Counted from the stretch's first letter, positions 53,733 through 62,942 are shown. The stretch: DNA of 64,000 nucleotides from Chitinophaga sp. LS1 (GCF_034274695.1 NZ_CP128362.1:2418001-2482000), one strand, 5' to 3'. Notes: generated from the sequence alone by a model not told the origin. Translations and numbers: made by a program.

Positions 53733-53896
53733 ACACCTTCATGAAAGAAGGGATTCACCAATGAGGATGAACCCTATTTTCAGAAAAACCTTCATGAAAA
53801 AGGGAATTTACCAACGAGGATGACCCCCATTTCAGAAAACACCTTCATGAAAGAGGGGATTCATCAATAGGCGTGAAACCAATTTTCATAAAAAAG
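53733..53896. repeat. Three tandem copies of a 53-bp intergenic element
   Basis: ACCTTCATGAAA begins at 53735, 53788 and 53841, an exact 53-base period. Each copy goes on with a G-rich block, CACCAA or similar, GATGA and ATTTTCAG. The unit can fold by pairing GGG..TTCA with TGAA..CCC. A fourth, inverted copy is at 62887-62938. Short ACCCATATAT words precede the array at 53702-53732. Since 53 is not a multiple of 3, the array is unlikely to be coding. Confidence 0.88.
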
Positions 53897-53919
53897 GCTG
53901 CCCCTGGTCGGAGCAGCCT
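53888..53919 (-). terminator. Terminator of the RluA-family gene
   Basis: AGGCTGC and GCAGCCT arms; the A-run at 53889-53895 gives the minus-strand U-tract, 38 bases past the stop. Confidence 0.8.
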
Positions 53920-53957
53920 CAATATCAAAAGATCTGAAGATCAAAACATCAATACAC

Positions 53958-54704
53958 TTACAACACCAGCTTAGGCACATACCCGCTGCTGTTCTTGCGC
54001 AGCTGTGTCACCACCGCCTGGATATCCTTGGCCAATGGCGCCTCTGCTACCTGTTTTTCTCCCTGCTGATCAGTAAAGTGCAGCTGGAAAGAATGCAGGG
54101 CTAATCTGCTCAGCAATGGGCGTTCTTCCACATCATGCTTACCCAGCTTATAGGTCTTTTTGATAGCAGACAGCAGGATAGGGGTATTGGTACCATACAT
54201 CTCATCTACTGCTATCGGGTGGCCTATATGCTTCATGTGTACCCTGATCTGGTGGGTACGGCCGGTATGAATCTGAAGTTTCACCAGGCTATACAGGCCA
54301 AATGCTTCCAGCACTTCATAATCCGTGTGGGCGTTTTTACCCTTTTTAGCGGTCACCATTTTACCCTTTGTGATCGGGTGTTCAGCAATGGCTTCCTCGA
54401 TGGTGCCGGTAGCTGGCGTCAGCTGACCGTTCACCAGCCCCAGGTAGAACTTCTGAACGTTTCTGCCTTCGAATGCCTGGGAGTAATACTTGTGGGCCAC
54501 TTCGTTTTTCGCAAAGAGGATCACTCCACTTGTATCCTTATCCAGTCTGTGTACGGTAAAGATATTACCATAGTGTTTTTTCAGCAGTCCCTGAATAGAA
54601 GACAGCTGGTTGTCGTGCCTGTCCGGAATGGTCAGCACGCCTGCCGGTTTGTTGATGATCACATAGTCCGGCGTTTCTTTTATAATCAGGTCGTTAATGC
54701 GCAT
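53958..54704 (-). CDS. RluA-family pseudouridine synthase
   Basis: 248 residues. The catalytic aspartate is in FTVHRLDKDTSGVILFA, with the preceding YVIINKPAGVLTIPDRHDNQ, RTHQIRVHMKHIGHPIAVDE and SRLALHSFQLHF of the RluA/RluC/RluD group. No S4 domain is present. It isomerises uridine in 23S rRNA or tRNA; the exact site cannot be read. It is the last gene of a minus-strand run with rlmN and the RluB-type gene, 66 bases after the latter. Confidence 0.93.
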   Translation of the reverse strand: MRINDLIIKETPDYVIINKPAGVLTIPDRHDNQLSSIQGLLKKHYGNIFTVHRLDKDTSGVILFAKNEVAHKYYSQAFEGRNVQKFYLGLVNGQLTPATGTIEEAIAEHPITKGKMVTAKKGKNAHTDYEVLEAFGLYSLVKLQIHTGRTHQIRVHMKHIGHPIAVDEMYGTNTPILLSAIKKTYKLGKHDVEERPLLSRLALHSFQLHFTDQQGEKQVAEAPLAKDIQAVVTQLRKNSSGYVPKLVL

Positions 54705-54770
54705 AATTTATTTAAAATGCAATGCTTGAGCCGAATGAATTCCTTTTAAGTCAGGTATCGCAGCGGTTCC

Positions 54771-56570
54771 TTATTTGAAATGCTTAAGCAGGATGATTTC
54801 TTTTTCAGTCAGGTAGCGCCAGTGGCCCCTGTTGATGTTCTTCTTTGTTAATCCCGCGTAGGTCACACGATCCAGTTTCTCCACTTCATATTCCAGGTGT
54901 TCGAAAATACGGCGAACGATACGGTTCTTGCCGCTATGAATTTCGATACCTATCTGTGTTTTATCAGCGTTGTCTACATATCCCAGTACATCTACATTCG
55001 CCACACCATCTTCCAGGGTCACACCTGCCAGGATGGCTTCAAAGTGTGCTTTGGTCAGTGGTTTGTTCAGACCTACGTGATAGATCTTACGGATGTTGTG
55101 TTTAGGGTGAGAGAGTTTCTGTGCCAGTTCACCATCGTTGGTGAGCAGGAGCAGACCAGAGGTGTTACGGTCCAGGCGACCTACAGGGTACACTCTTTCT
55201 TCTTCGGTAGCATCCTGGATCAGTTCCATCACTGTCTTACGGCCTTCTGGATCGTCAGTCGTGGTGATGTAGCCTTTCGGTTTGTTCAGGAGGATGTACA
55301 CCAGGTTTTTCTGGATGTGCATTTTCTTACCAAGGATGGTTACTTCGTCTTTCTTAGTGACTTTGAAAGCAGGTTCGGTGATGACGGTACCATTTACAGT
55401 GATCTTACCTTCTTTTACATAGTCTACAGCTTTACGACGAGAGCAAAGGCCGCAATGAGCGATGTATTTGTTCAGTGGCATTTCGCCTTCGATTGCTACA
55501 CCAGATTCATCTCTGTCGCTTTTTTTGCCGAAAGAACCAGTGGAAGATCCTTTACGGTCACGTCTTGAAGCAGTTTTACGTTCCTGTCTGGCAGCAAAAC
55601 GCTCATTGGTATTGTCGAAATATTTCTTGCGGTTGAAACCACTTGGGGTTTCACGCTCGTCTTTACCTTTTCTGTCGCCACGGTCAGTACCATGGAAGGC
55701 GCTGTCATCACGTTTCGCACCTGGTTTAGGTTTGAAAGGTGTTCTGCCATTGGCAGTTTTTAGGGCTGGTTTTATTCTGTTACGGCGGGAAGCATCCTCG
55801 CCATCAGTTTGTTCTTTCTTTTTGAATGCAGGAAGTGGTTCACCATTTTCGTCTTTTCCAGCGGGGCGGCGTGCAGGACGCTCGTCGCTCTTACGGCCAC
55901 GGAAACCTTCTCCATCGTTCTTACGCGGGCGGAAGCCTTCACCATCATCGCTCTTACGACCACGGAAACCTTCTCCATCGTTCTTACGCGGGCGGAAGCC
56001 TTCACCATCATCACTCTTACGGCCACGGAAACCTTCTCCATCGTTCTTACGCGGGCGGAAGCCTTCACCATCATCACTCTTACGGCCACGGAAACCTTCT
56101 CCATCGTTCTTACGCGGGCGGAAACCCTCTCCATCATCACTCTTACGACCATGGAAACCTTCTCCATCATTCTTACGAGGACGGAAACCCTCTCCATCAT
56201 CACTCTTACGACCACGGAAACCTTCTCCATCGTTCTTACGCGGGCGGAAACCCTCTCCATCATCACTCTTACGGCCACGGAAACCTTCTCCATCATTCTT
56301 ACGAGGACGGAATCCTTCTCCATCGTTCTTACGTGCCTGGAAACCTTCTCCATCATTCTTACGCGGGCGGAAACCTTCTCCATCGTTCTTACGACCACGG
56401 AAACCTTCTCCATCATTCTTGCGCGGACGAAATTCTCCATCATTCTCTTTGCGTGGCGGACGTCCGCCAGTAGCACTACGTTTCGCCGGGCGGGAATCAT
56501 TTCCCTTTGCCCTGGATTTATTTTCCTTGAAAGGAGAGAATCCTTTTTTAGCAGGTGTATTTTTCTTCAT
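54771..56570 (-). CDS. RsuA/RluB-family pseudouridine synthase with a long charged repeat tail
   Basis: 599 residues, more than twice the family norm. Residues 364-599 are a complete enzyme: S4 RNA-binding domain (MPLNKYIAHCGLCSRRKAVD) and catalytic domain with Asp467 in VGRLDRNTSGLLLLTNDG and RKIYHVGLNKPL. RluB modifies U2605 of 23S rRNA in E. coli. Residues 1-363 are disordered: about 45-235 hold seventeen GEGF units alternating RPRKNDGEGF and RGRKSDDGEGF, nearly charge-balanced with a regular Phe, followed by a Lys/Arg-rich stretch. The tail probably binds RNA or ribosome precursors (inference). Confidence 0.9.
   Translation of the reverse strand: MKKNTPAKKGFSPFKENKSRAKGNDSRPAKRSATGGRPPRKENDGEFRPRKNDGEGFRGRKNDGEGFRPRKNDGEGFQARKNDGEGFRPRKNDGEGFRGRKSDDGEGFRPRKNDGEGFRGRKSDDGEGFRPRKNDGEGFHGRKSDDGEGFRPRKNDGEGFRGRKSDDGEGFRPRKNDGEGFRGRKSDDGEGFRPRKNDGEGFRGRKSDDGEGFRPRKNDGEGFRGRKSDERPARRPAGKDENGEPLPAFKKKEQTDGEDASRRNRIKPALKTANGRTPFKPKPGAKRDDSAFHGTDRGDRKGKDERETPSGFNRKKYFDNTNERFAARQERKTASRRDRKGSSTGSFGKKSDRDESGVAIEGEMPLNKYIAHCGLCSRRKAVDYVKEGKITVNGTVITEPAFKVTKKDEVTILGKKMHIQKNLVYILLNKPKGYITTTDDPEGRKTVMELIQDATEEERVYPVGRLDRNTSGLLLLTNDGELAQKLSHPKHNIRKIYHVGLNKPLTKAHFEAILAGVTLEDGVANVDVLGYVDNADKTQIGIEIHSGKNRIVRRIFEHLEYEVEKLDRVTYAGLTKKNINRGHWRYLTEKEIILLKHFK
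55885..56440. repeat. 63-bp in-frame repeat encoding alternating 10- and 11-residue units
   Basis: The most regular part (55890-56280) has a 63-base period coding for 21 residues (one RPRKNDGEGF plus one RGRKSDDGEGF). Adjacent units differ by a few silent or near-silent changes, which suggests expansion by unequal recombination. Long open frames on the other strands here are shadows. Confidence 0.9.
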
Positions 56571-56601
56571 CTGTTAGTATTAAAATTTAAAAAAGGGGAG
56601 A

Positions 56602-57645
56602 TCAGCCTTTATTTGCCAGCTGACCACAAGCCGCGTCAATATCTTTACCACGGCTGCGGCGGAGACGGGCATTGACCCGGTTTTTACCCAGGTATTCCAT
56701 AAAAGCATCTGCCACTTCTTCTTCCGGTTTCTGGAAGCGCGCATTGGAGATGGGATTGTATTCTATAATATTTACCAGATCGGCCGGCACCTGTCTGTAG
56801 ATGCGGATCAGCTCATCGGCATCCTGTAAGGAGTCGTTGAAGTCTTTGAACAATATATATTCGAAAGAGATCTGGCTTTGTGTTTGTTTGTAGAAGTAGT
56901 TGAGCGCCTCTATCAGTACTTTGAGGTTATTTGTCTCGTTGATAGGCATGATCTGGCTGCGCTTCTGATCATTGGCGGCGTGCAGGGACAGGGCGAGGTT
57001 GAATTTCACCTTGTCGTCTCCCAACTGACGGATCATCTTGGATACGCCGGCAGTGGATACAGTGATCCTCTTTGGAGACATACCCAATCCATCCGGACTG
57101 GTAATGCGCTCGATGCTCGCCAGTACATTTTTGTAGTTGAGCAGGGGTTCTCCCATACCCATAAATACGATATTGCTCAGTTTCTTGCCGTAGGCACTCA
57201 TGGCCTGGTCGTTCAGAAGGGCTATCTCATCGAAGATTTCATCGAATTCAAGGTTACGTTTACGATCCATATACCCTGTGGCACAGAATTTACAGCTCAG
57301 GCTGCAACCTACCTGTGAGGATACGCAGGCGGTTTGTCTGGTATCAGTAGGTATCAGTACGCCTTCTACGAGGTGACCGTCATGTAATTTGAATCGACTT
57401 TTGATAGTGCCGTCTTCGCTATGTTGGGTGGTATCGACCTGTACGGCAGGTAAAGTGAAGTGTTCTTCCAGCTTGGCGCGTAGCTCTCTGGAAAGGTTGG
57501 TCATTCCGTCAAAACTGGTTGCATGCTTGAGCCACAGCCACTCATACACCTGTTTGGCCCGGAAGGGCTTTTCCCCAATAGACCCGAAGTATTCCTGTAT
57601 CTCTGACAGACTCAGCTGCCGGATATTCGTTTTGCCCAATTTCAT
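56602..57645 (-). CDS. rlmN: 23S rRNA (adenine-2503-C2) methyltransferase
   Basis: Radical-SAM enzyme methylating A2503 of 23S rRNA and A37 of some tRNAs (EC 2.1.1.192). 347 residues. The cluster motif CSLSCKFCATG provides C-x3-C-x2-C, and the methyl-carrying cysteine is expected near the C-terminus (DIDAACGQL). VFMGMGEPLLNYKNVLASI, RITVSTAGVSKMIRQL and LALSLHAANDQKR are family marks. It leads the RNA-modification run; the RluB-type gene starts 31 bases after its stop. Confidence 0.97.
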   Translation of the reverse strand: MKLGKTNIRQLSLSEIQEYFGSIGEKPFRAKQVYEWLWLKHATSFDGMTNLSRELRAKLEEHFTLPAVQVDTTQHSEDGTIKSRFKLHDGHLVEGVLIPTDTRQTACVSSQVGCSLSCKFCATGYMDRKRNLEFDEIFDEIALLNDQAMSAYGKKLSNIVFMGMGEPLLNYKNVLASIERITSPDGLGMSPKRITVSTAGVSKMIRQLGDDKVKFNLALSLHAANDQKRSQIMPINETNNLKVLIEALNYFYKQTQSQISFEYILFKDFNDSLQDADELIRIYRQVPADLVNIIEYNPISNARFQKPEEEVADAFMEYLGKNRVNARLRRSRGKDIDAACGQLANKG

Positions 57646-57776
57646 TCCTGACCTTTATGTGATATAATGTCTGCCTTACGGCAGTCGGTATTAATCTGCG
57701 AAGATACGTAAATTTTTATCGTCCAAAAATCCCCTACATTTACAACCTTTTATTAACCAAAGCAATCCTCCAAGCA

Positions 57777-58976
57777 ATGCAAGCTGCTTATATAGTAGAC
57801 GCAGTGCGTACCCCAATTGGCCGCTATGGCGGGGTGTTAAGCACTATTAGGCCCGACGATATGCTGGCCCTCCTTATCCGATCGATGATGGAACGAAATC
57901 CCACCCTGGACCCCAACAGCATTGAAGATGTGATAGCCGGGGCTACCAACCAGGCAGGGGAAGATAACAGGGATGTGGCCAGAATGTCTGCACTACTGGC
58001 AGGATTGCCAGTATCGGTAGCGGGCAATACCGTGAACAGGCTTTGTGCCTCCGGTATGCAGGCGGTGATGGATGCTGCCAGGGCGATTATGTGTGGAGAA
58101 GGAGATGTGTACCTGGCTGGTGGGGTCGAAAGCATGACCCGTGCTCCCCTGGTGATGCCAAAACCCGATGCCGCCTACAGCCGTAAAACAGAAATAGTAG
58201 ATTCTACCATAGGCTGGCGTTTTACTAACAGGAAGCTGGCGGATATGTATTATCCCTATTCCATGGGCGAAACTGCTGAAAATATTGCTACCCGCTGGAA
58301 GATCTCCCGCGAAGCCCAGGATGAATTTGCCCTTGCGAGCCAGATAAAGTACAAAGCCGCACTGGATGCAGGTATCTGGCCAAGAGAAATCATTCCCGTA
58401 CCTATTACTCCCAATAAGCAGGAACAGGTGGTGATCAGCAATGACGAACATCCCAGGGAGACTTCATTAGAAAAATTAGCCGGGTTACGTCCTGCCTTTG
58501 CTAAAGAAGGTAGTGTCACAGCGGGTAACAGTGCCGGTATCAACGATGGCGCTGCCCTTGTATTGATAGTATCCGAACAGGCTTTGAAGCAATATAACCT
58601 CAAGCCCCTCATGCAGGTGAAATCCATGGCAGTAGCGGGTGTGGACCCGGCTATCATGGGCATAGGACCGGTGCCGGCTACAGAAAAAGCACTGAAGCGC
58701 GCAGGCATTACTGCCAGTCAGCTGGATCTGATAGAACTGAATGAAGCCTTTGCTGTACAGGCCCTGGCTTGTATACAGGACTTAGGACTGGATCCGTCAA
58801 AAATTAATGTAAATGGTGGATCCATTGCTATGGGACATCCGCTGGGATGTACGGGAGCAAGGATAGTAGGGACCCTGGGGCACGAAATGAAGCGCCTGCA
58901 GGGAGTGAAATACGGTTTGACCACCATGTGTGTGGGGGTAGGACAGGGAGCCGCTATGATCTTCGAAAATCTGTAA
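57777..58976 (+). CDS. Acyl-CoA thiolase, 3-oxoadipyl-CoA thiolase-like
   Basis: 399-residue thiolase with the acyl-accepting Cys in NTVNRLCASGMQAV, the active-site His in ELNEAFAVQALACIQDLG to GGSIAMGHPLGCTGAR, and the second Cys in TTMCVGVGQGAAM. The N-terminal GATNQAGEDNRDVARMSALL resembles PcaF/PaaJ (3-oxoadipyl-CoA thiolase) more than FadA, but general acetyl-CoA acyltransferase activity is possible. No beta-oxidation or phenylacetate genes are adjacent. A near-consensus TACATTTA lies about 40 bases upstream of ATG. Confidence 0.92.
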   Translation: MQAAYIVDAVRTPIGRYGGVLSTIRPDDMLALLIRSMMERNPTLDPNSIEDVIAGATNQAGEDNRDVARMSALLAGLPVSVAGNTVNRLCASGMQAVMDAARAIMCGEGDVYLAGGVESMTRAPLVMPKPDAAYSRKTEIVDSTIGWRFTNRKLADMYYPYSMGETAENIATRWKISREAQDEFALASQIKYKAALDAGIWPREIIPVPITPNKQEQVVISNDEHPRETSLEKLAGLRPAFAKEGSVTAGNSAGINDGAALVLIVSEQALKQYNLKPLMQVKSMAVAGVDPAIMGIGPVPATEKALKRAGITASQLDLIELNEAFAVQALACIQDLGLDPSKINVNGGSIAMGHPLGCTGARIVGTLGHEMKRLQGVKYGLTTMCVGVGQGAAMIFENL

Positions 58977-58986
58977 ATGCAAAAAT

Positions 58987-59025
58987 AACGGGCGGTCGAT
59001 CATAATAATCGGTCGCCCGTTTTAT
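58987..59025. terminator. Bidirectional terminator between thiolase and ECF sigma genes
   Basis: AACGGGCG pairs with CGCCCGTT, extended inward by a wobble-containing GTCGAT/ATCGGT stem. T follows on the right. Confidence 0.78.
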
Positions 59026-59041
59026 GGCAAGCAAGAACGGA

Positions 59042-59614
59042 TTACAAACAAATTTGTTTCTCCGTCATCATCTTCCGGAGGTTTATCAGGCCATAACGCA
59101 TACGACCTAATGCTGTATTGATACTCACCTGCGTGAGATCAGCAATCTCTTTAAAGCTAAGATCAGCATAGTGACGCAGGATGATTACTTCCCGTTGTTC
59201 CTCAGGCAACATGTCGAGCATACGACGCACACGGTCGTGGCTCTGACGGGTGATCATCTTTTCTTCTGCACTGCTTTCGCTAAAGCTCAGGACATTGAAA
59301 ATGTCTTTGTCGTCGCTGGTTTTGATGATCGGTGTACGCTTGATCTTACGGAAGTAATCTACACACAGGTTGTGTGCGATACGCATTGCCCAGGGAAGGA
59401 ATTTACCTTTCTCTGTATAGCGTTCAGCCCGGATAGTATCGATGATCTTAATAAATGTGTCTTGAAAAATGTCTTCAGCCAGGAATGAGTCCTTGACTAA
59501 TAAAAAGATAGAGGTATAGAGCTTGTCTTTATGTCTTTGCACCAGTTCTTCCAATGCATTGGCATGCCCTTTCTTAAATAGGGTAATTAATTGCTCGTCG
59601 CTGAGTTTGTACAT
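59042..59614 (-). CDS. ECF-type RNA polymerase sigma factor
   Basis: About 190 residues from MYKLSDEQLITLFKKGHANA. Region 2 includes AEDIFQDTFIKIIDTIRAE and WAMRIAHNLCVDYFRK; region 4 includes LSFKEIADLTQVSINTALGRM, a helix-turn-helix. Unlike the sigma at 7384 there is no anti-sigma gene beside it. It resembles a Bacteroidota ECF group that often stands alone, so its control must differ. The longer frame adds only three residues. Confidence 0.93.
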   Translation of the reverse strand: MYKLSDEQLITLFKKGHANALEELVQRHKDKLYTSIFLLVKDSFLAEDIFQDTFIKIIDTIRAERYTEKGKFLPWAMRIAHNLCVDYFRKIKRTPIIKTSDDKDIFNVLSFSESSAEEKMITRQSHDRVRRMLDMLPEEQREVIILRHYADLSFKEIADLTQVSINTALGRMRYGLINLRKMMTEKQICL

Positions 59615-60014
59615 TATTTGCATAAACGTCTACAATAGCGGGTTTATAATAAAGAAACCGACTTAATTCAAGTCTGCTGTAGGTGAAAATAGTGTAGAGT
59701 TTATGCTATAATAGGAAGTTTTTATGTGTGATAGTTATTTCAGCCGATGCTCACGATTCAGGTAGTAATGCAAATATAATGTTAAAGTTGAATTAAACAA
59801 CCCCCTGACATCAGTGATTTGTCATTATTGAAAGATTTAATATTGAGTATCAAGGCAGAAATAAAGTGGTTGCTTTAAAAAAAGAAAAAATCCCTTGTTT
59901 CATGCCGCCGCAGGCCGTTTCAAATTACCATAACAAGCTGAAGATTTTCATTTGTTTCAAATCCCTTACCTTCGTAATGCTAAAATTTTTGGCAAAATAA
60001 CAACTCGCTGGAAT
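59615..60014. other. 400-bp divergent gap between ECF sigma and uvrA
   Basis: AT-rich with no supported gene. A near-consensus -7 box TACCTTCG lies about 40 bases before the uvrA ATG. No LexA-like palindrome was recognised. Confidence 0.5.
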
Positions 60015-62831
60015 ATGGCTACAAAATCAAAGAAACCGGAAATCATTGCCGACGATGCCCCCATCAATACGCAAGATCAGATATATATAAAAGGAGCCAG
60101 GGTGCACAACCTAAAAAACGTAAGTGTAGGCATTCCCCGCAATAAACTCGTAGTCGTAACCGGCGTATCCGGCTCAGGCAAATCTTCCCTGACCATGGAT
60201 ACCCTCTACGCCGAAGGCCAGCGCCGCTACGCGGAAAGCCTTTCCGCATACGCCCGCCAGTTCCTGATGCGTATGAACAAACCAGATGTAGACTATATTA
60301 AAGGTATCTGTCCTGCCATCGCCATAGAACAAAAGGTCATTACCCGTACCCCCCGTTCTACCGTAGGCTCCATGACAGAACTCTACGATTACCTCCGTCT
60401 CCTGTTCGCCCGTATCGGTAAAACCTATTCACCGATCTCCGGCGAATTGGTAAAGAAACACGAAGTAAGCGACGTCACTGACTATATTAATAAATTGCCT
60501 GATGGCACTAAGATCCAGATCCTGGTCGTCTTCCGCCGTCATGAGAAAAGAGACGTAAAAGAAGAGCTGCAGATCCTGATGCAGAAAGGCTTCTCCCGTC
60601 TGTACGCCAAAGACAGGCAAGGTGGAAAACTCCTCCGCATCGAAGAACTGCTGGAAGAGAAAAAGCCAACCTTGCCTAAAGAAACTTACCTGCTCATAGA
60701 CCGCCTCGTAGCCAAAGACTTCGAAGAAGACGACCTGCACCGCATCGCGGATTCTGTGCAGACGGCCTTTTACGAAAGCGAAGGCGACTGCCTCGTAGAG
60801 ACAGACGGTGGCGATATACAGCACTTCTCCAACCGTTTTGAACTGGATGGGCTGCAATTCGAAGAGCCGGTACCGAACCTCTTCTCCTTCAATAACCCAT
60901 ACGGGGCCTGCCCTGTATGCGAAGGCTTTGGCCAGACACTGGGTATCGATGCTGACCTCGTCATACCAGACAAGCGCCTCAGTGTATTCGAAGGTGCCAT
61001 CGCTCCATGGAGAGGCGAAAAGATGGGTGAATACAAAGAAGCCCTCATCAAGGCATCCCGCAAGTTCAACTTCCCCATCCACAAACCGATCACCGACCTC
61101 ACTGAAGATCAGTATAACCTGCTCTGGACAGGCAATGAGCACTTCTACGGGCTCAATGAGTTCTTCAAAATGGTGGAGCAAAACCTCTATAAAGTTCAAT
61201 ACCGTGTACTGCAATCCCGCTACCGTGGCCGTACTACCTGCCCTGAATGTGGGGGTGGCCGCCTCCGTAAAGAAGCGCTGTACATCAAGATAAACGGTGC
61301 CAACATCGCCAACCTGGTAGAGCTGCCGGTGGAAAACCTGTACGCCTGGTTCAACCAGTTACAACTCAACGAATTCGACCAACAGGTGGGTAAACGTATC
61401 CTGCTGGAAATTCACCACCGTATCAAAACCCTGCTTGACGTAGGGCTGGGTTACCTCACCCTGAACCGTGTAGCCAATACCCTCAGTGGTGGCGAAAGCC
61501 AGCGTATACAGCTGACACGCTCCCTGGGTAGTAACCTTACCAACTCCATGTACATACTGGATGAACCCAGCATAGGCCTGCATGCCCGCGATACCCACCG
61601 CCTGATCGGTGTACTCAAGGAACTGCGTGATCTGGGCAACACCGTAGTGGTGGTAGAACACGACGAACAGATGATGGAAGAAGCAGACTATATCATCGAT
61701 ATGGGACCGCTGGCCAGTCACCTGGGTGGAGAAGTGATCTTTGCCGGTGACTATCCATCTATTCTAAAAGATGCGAACAGCCTGACCGGCAAGTACCTGA
61801 GTGGTCAGCTTTCTATAGAACCACCTGCCCGTATCCGCAAGTGGAAGAAATCTATCACCCTCGAAGGTTGTAAACAAAACAACCTGAAGAACATAGATGT
61901 GGATTTTCCATTGGAAGTACTGTGTGTGGTAAGTGGTGTGAGTGGCTCCGGCAAGACCACGCTGGTAAAGCAGATCCTGTATCCGGCCCTCATGAAACTG
62001 AAAGGCGAATTTGCAGAAAGGGTAGGACAGCACCGTGCGCTGAAAGGTGCGCTGGACGATATCACTCAGATCGAAATGATCGATCAGAACCCGATCGGTA
62101 AGTCATCCCGCTCCAACCCTGTTACCTATATCAAAGCCTACGATGAGATCCGTGATCTCTTCTCCCGTCAGCCACTGAGCAAGATGCGCGGCTTTCAGCC
62201 AAAGCACTTCTCATTCAACGTAGACGGTGGCCGTTGCGATGCTTGTAAAGGGGAAGGGGAAGTAGTAGTAGAAATGCAGTTCCTGGCAGACGTGCACCTG
62301 CAATGCGAAAGCTGTGGTGGCCGTAAGTTCAAGGACGAAGTATTGGAAGTGACTTACAAGGGAAAGAACATCTACGACGTATTGGAAATGGGTGTGGACG
62401 AAGCGCTGGATTTCTTCAAAGATGAGAAGGATGTAGTGAATAAGATCCGGCCGCTCAGCAATGTAGGTTTAGGTTATGTAAAACTGGGCCAGAGTAGCGA
62501 TACCCTGAGCGGTGGCGAGGCACAGCGTGTAAAACTGGCTTCCTTCCTGGGTAAGGGTAAGGCACAGGGGCACATCCTTTTTATATTCGATGAACCGACC
62601 ACTGGTCTGCACTTCCATGATATCAAGAAACTGTTGGGATCATTCAATGCATTGATCGAACAGGGGCATTCAGTCATAGTGATCGAACACAATACAGATG
62701 TAATAAAAAGTGCTGACTGGGTCATAGACCTGGGGCCTGAAGGCGGGGCCGGTGGCGGACAACTGCTATATGCAGGGGTGCCGGACGGACTCAAAAAAGT
62801 AAAAGAAAGTTATACCGGACAATACTTATAA
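60015..62831 (+). CDS. uvrA: UvrABC excinuclease subunit A
   Basis: Damage-recognition ATPase of nucleotide excision repair, about 938 residues from MATKSKKPEIIADDAP. Two ABC modules: Walker A GVSGSGKSSL and GVSGSGKTTL, signatures TLSGGESQRIQL and TLSGGEAQRVKL, Walker B LDEPSIGLH and FDEPTTGLH. The zinc-binding cysteines are present (CPVCEGFG, CPECGGGRL and CDACKGEGEVVVEMQFLADV ending CESCGG). The frame opens 21 codons earlier, but that part is poorly coding and the ATG at 60015 matches UvrA length. Single gene with a strong terminator. Confidence 0.98.
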   Translation: MATKSKKPEIIADDAPINTQDQIYIKGARVHNLKNVSVGIPRNKLVVVTGVSGSGKSSLTMDTLYAEGQRRYAESLSAYARQFLMRMNKPDVDYIKGICPAIAIEQKVITRTPRSTVGSMTELYDYLRLLFARIGKTYSPISGELVKKHEVSDVTDYINKLPDGTKIQILVVFRRHEKRDVKEELQILMQKGFSRLYAKDRQGGKLLRIEELLEEKKPTLPKETYLLIDRLVAKDFEEDDLHRIADSVQTAFYESEGDCLVETDGGDIQHFSNRFELDGLQFEEPVPNLFSFNNPYGACPVCEGFGQTLGIDADLVIPDKRLSVFEGAIAPWRGEKMGEYKEALIKASRKFNFPIHKPITDLTEDQYNLLWTGNEHFYGLNEFFKMVEQNLYKVQYRVLQSRYRGRTTCPECGGGRLRKEALYIKINGANIANLVELPVENLYAWFNQLQLNEFDQQVGKRILLEIHHRIKTLLDVGLGYLTLNRVANTLSGGESQRIQLTRSLGSNLTNSMYILDEPSIGLHARDTHRLIGVLKELRDLGNTVVVVEHDEQMMEEADYIIDMGPLASHLGGEVIFAGDYPSILKDANSLTGKYLSGQLSIEPPARIRKWKKSITLEGCKQNNLKNIDVDFPLEVLCVVSGVSGSGKTTLVKQILYPALMKLKGEFAERVGQHRALKGALDDITQIEMIDQNPIGKSSRSNPVTYIKAYDEIRDLFSRQPLSKMRGFQPKHFSFNVDGGRCDACKGEGEVVVEMQFLADVHLQCESCGGRKFKDEVLEVTYKGKNIYDVLEMGVDEALDFFKDEKDVVNKIRPLSNVGLGYVKLGQSSDTLSGGEAQRVKLASFLGKGKAQGHILFIFDEPTTGLHFHDIKKLLGSFNALIEQGHSVIVIEHNTDVIKSADWVIDLGPEGGAGGGQLLYAGVPDGLKKVKESYTGQYL

Positions 62832-62855
62832 AAGAAAGGCAATGCTTATATAAAG

Positions 62856-62886
62856 AAAAAGGCGGACCATCTGGTCCGCCTTTTTT
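62856..62886. terminator. Bidirectional terminator of uvrA
   Basis: AAAAAGGCGGACC pairs with GGTCCGCCTTTTT around ATCT; T-run to 62886. The inverted 53-bp element begins at the next base. Confidence 0.9.
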
Positions 62887-62938
62887 CTGAAAATGGGTTT
62901 CATCTTCGTTGGTGAATTCCCTCTTTCATGAATGTTTT
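62887..62938 (-). repeat. Inverted single copy of the 53-bp intergenic element
   Basis: Read on the minus strand this is ACATTCATGAAAGAGGG, then AATTCACCAACGAAGATGAA and ACCCATTTTCAG, nearly the same as the three copies at 53733-53896. As there, it lies between convergent genes and next to a terminator. Confidence 0.85.
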
Positions 62939-62942
62939 TATG

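Noticed and set aside
55462..56675. Long plus-strand frames (288-371 codons) and a 242-codon minus-strand frame over the RluB tail
   Set aside because: Repetitive shadows of the 63-bp repeat in other frames; only the frame joined to the S4 and catalytic domain is credible.
60429..61214. 261-codon minus-strand frame inside uvrA
   Set aside because: Antisense shadow of a highly conserved gene; no independent features.
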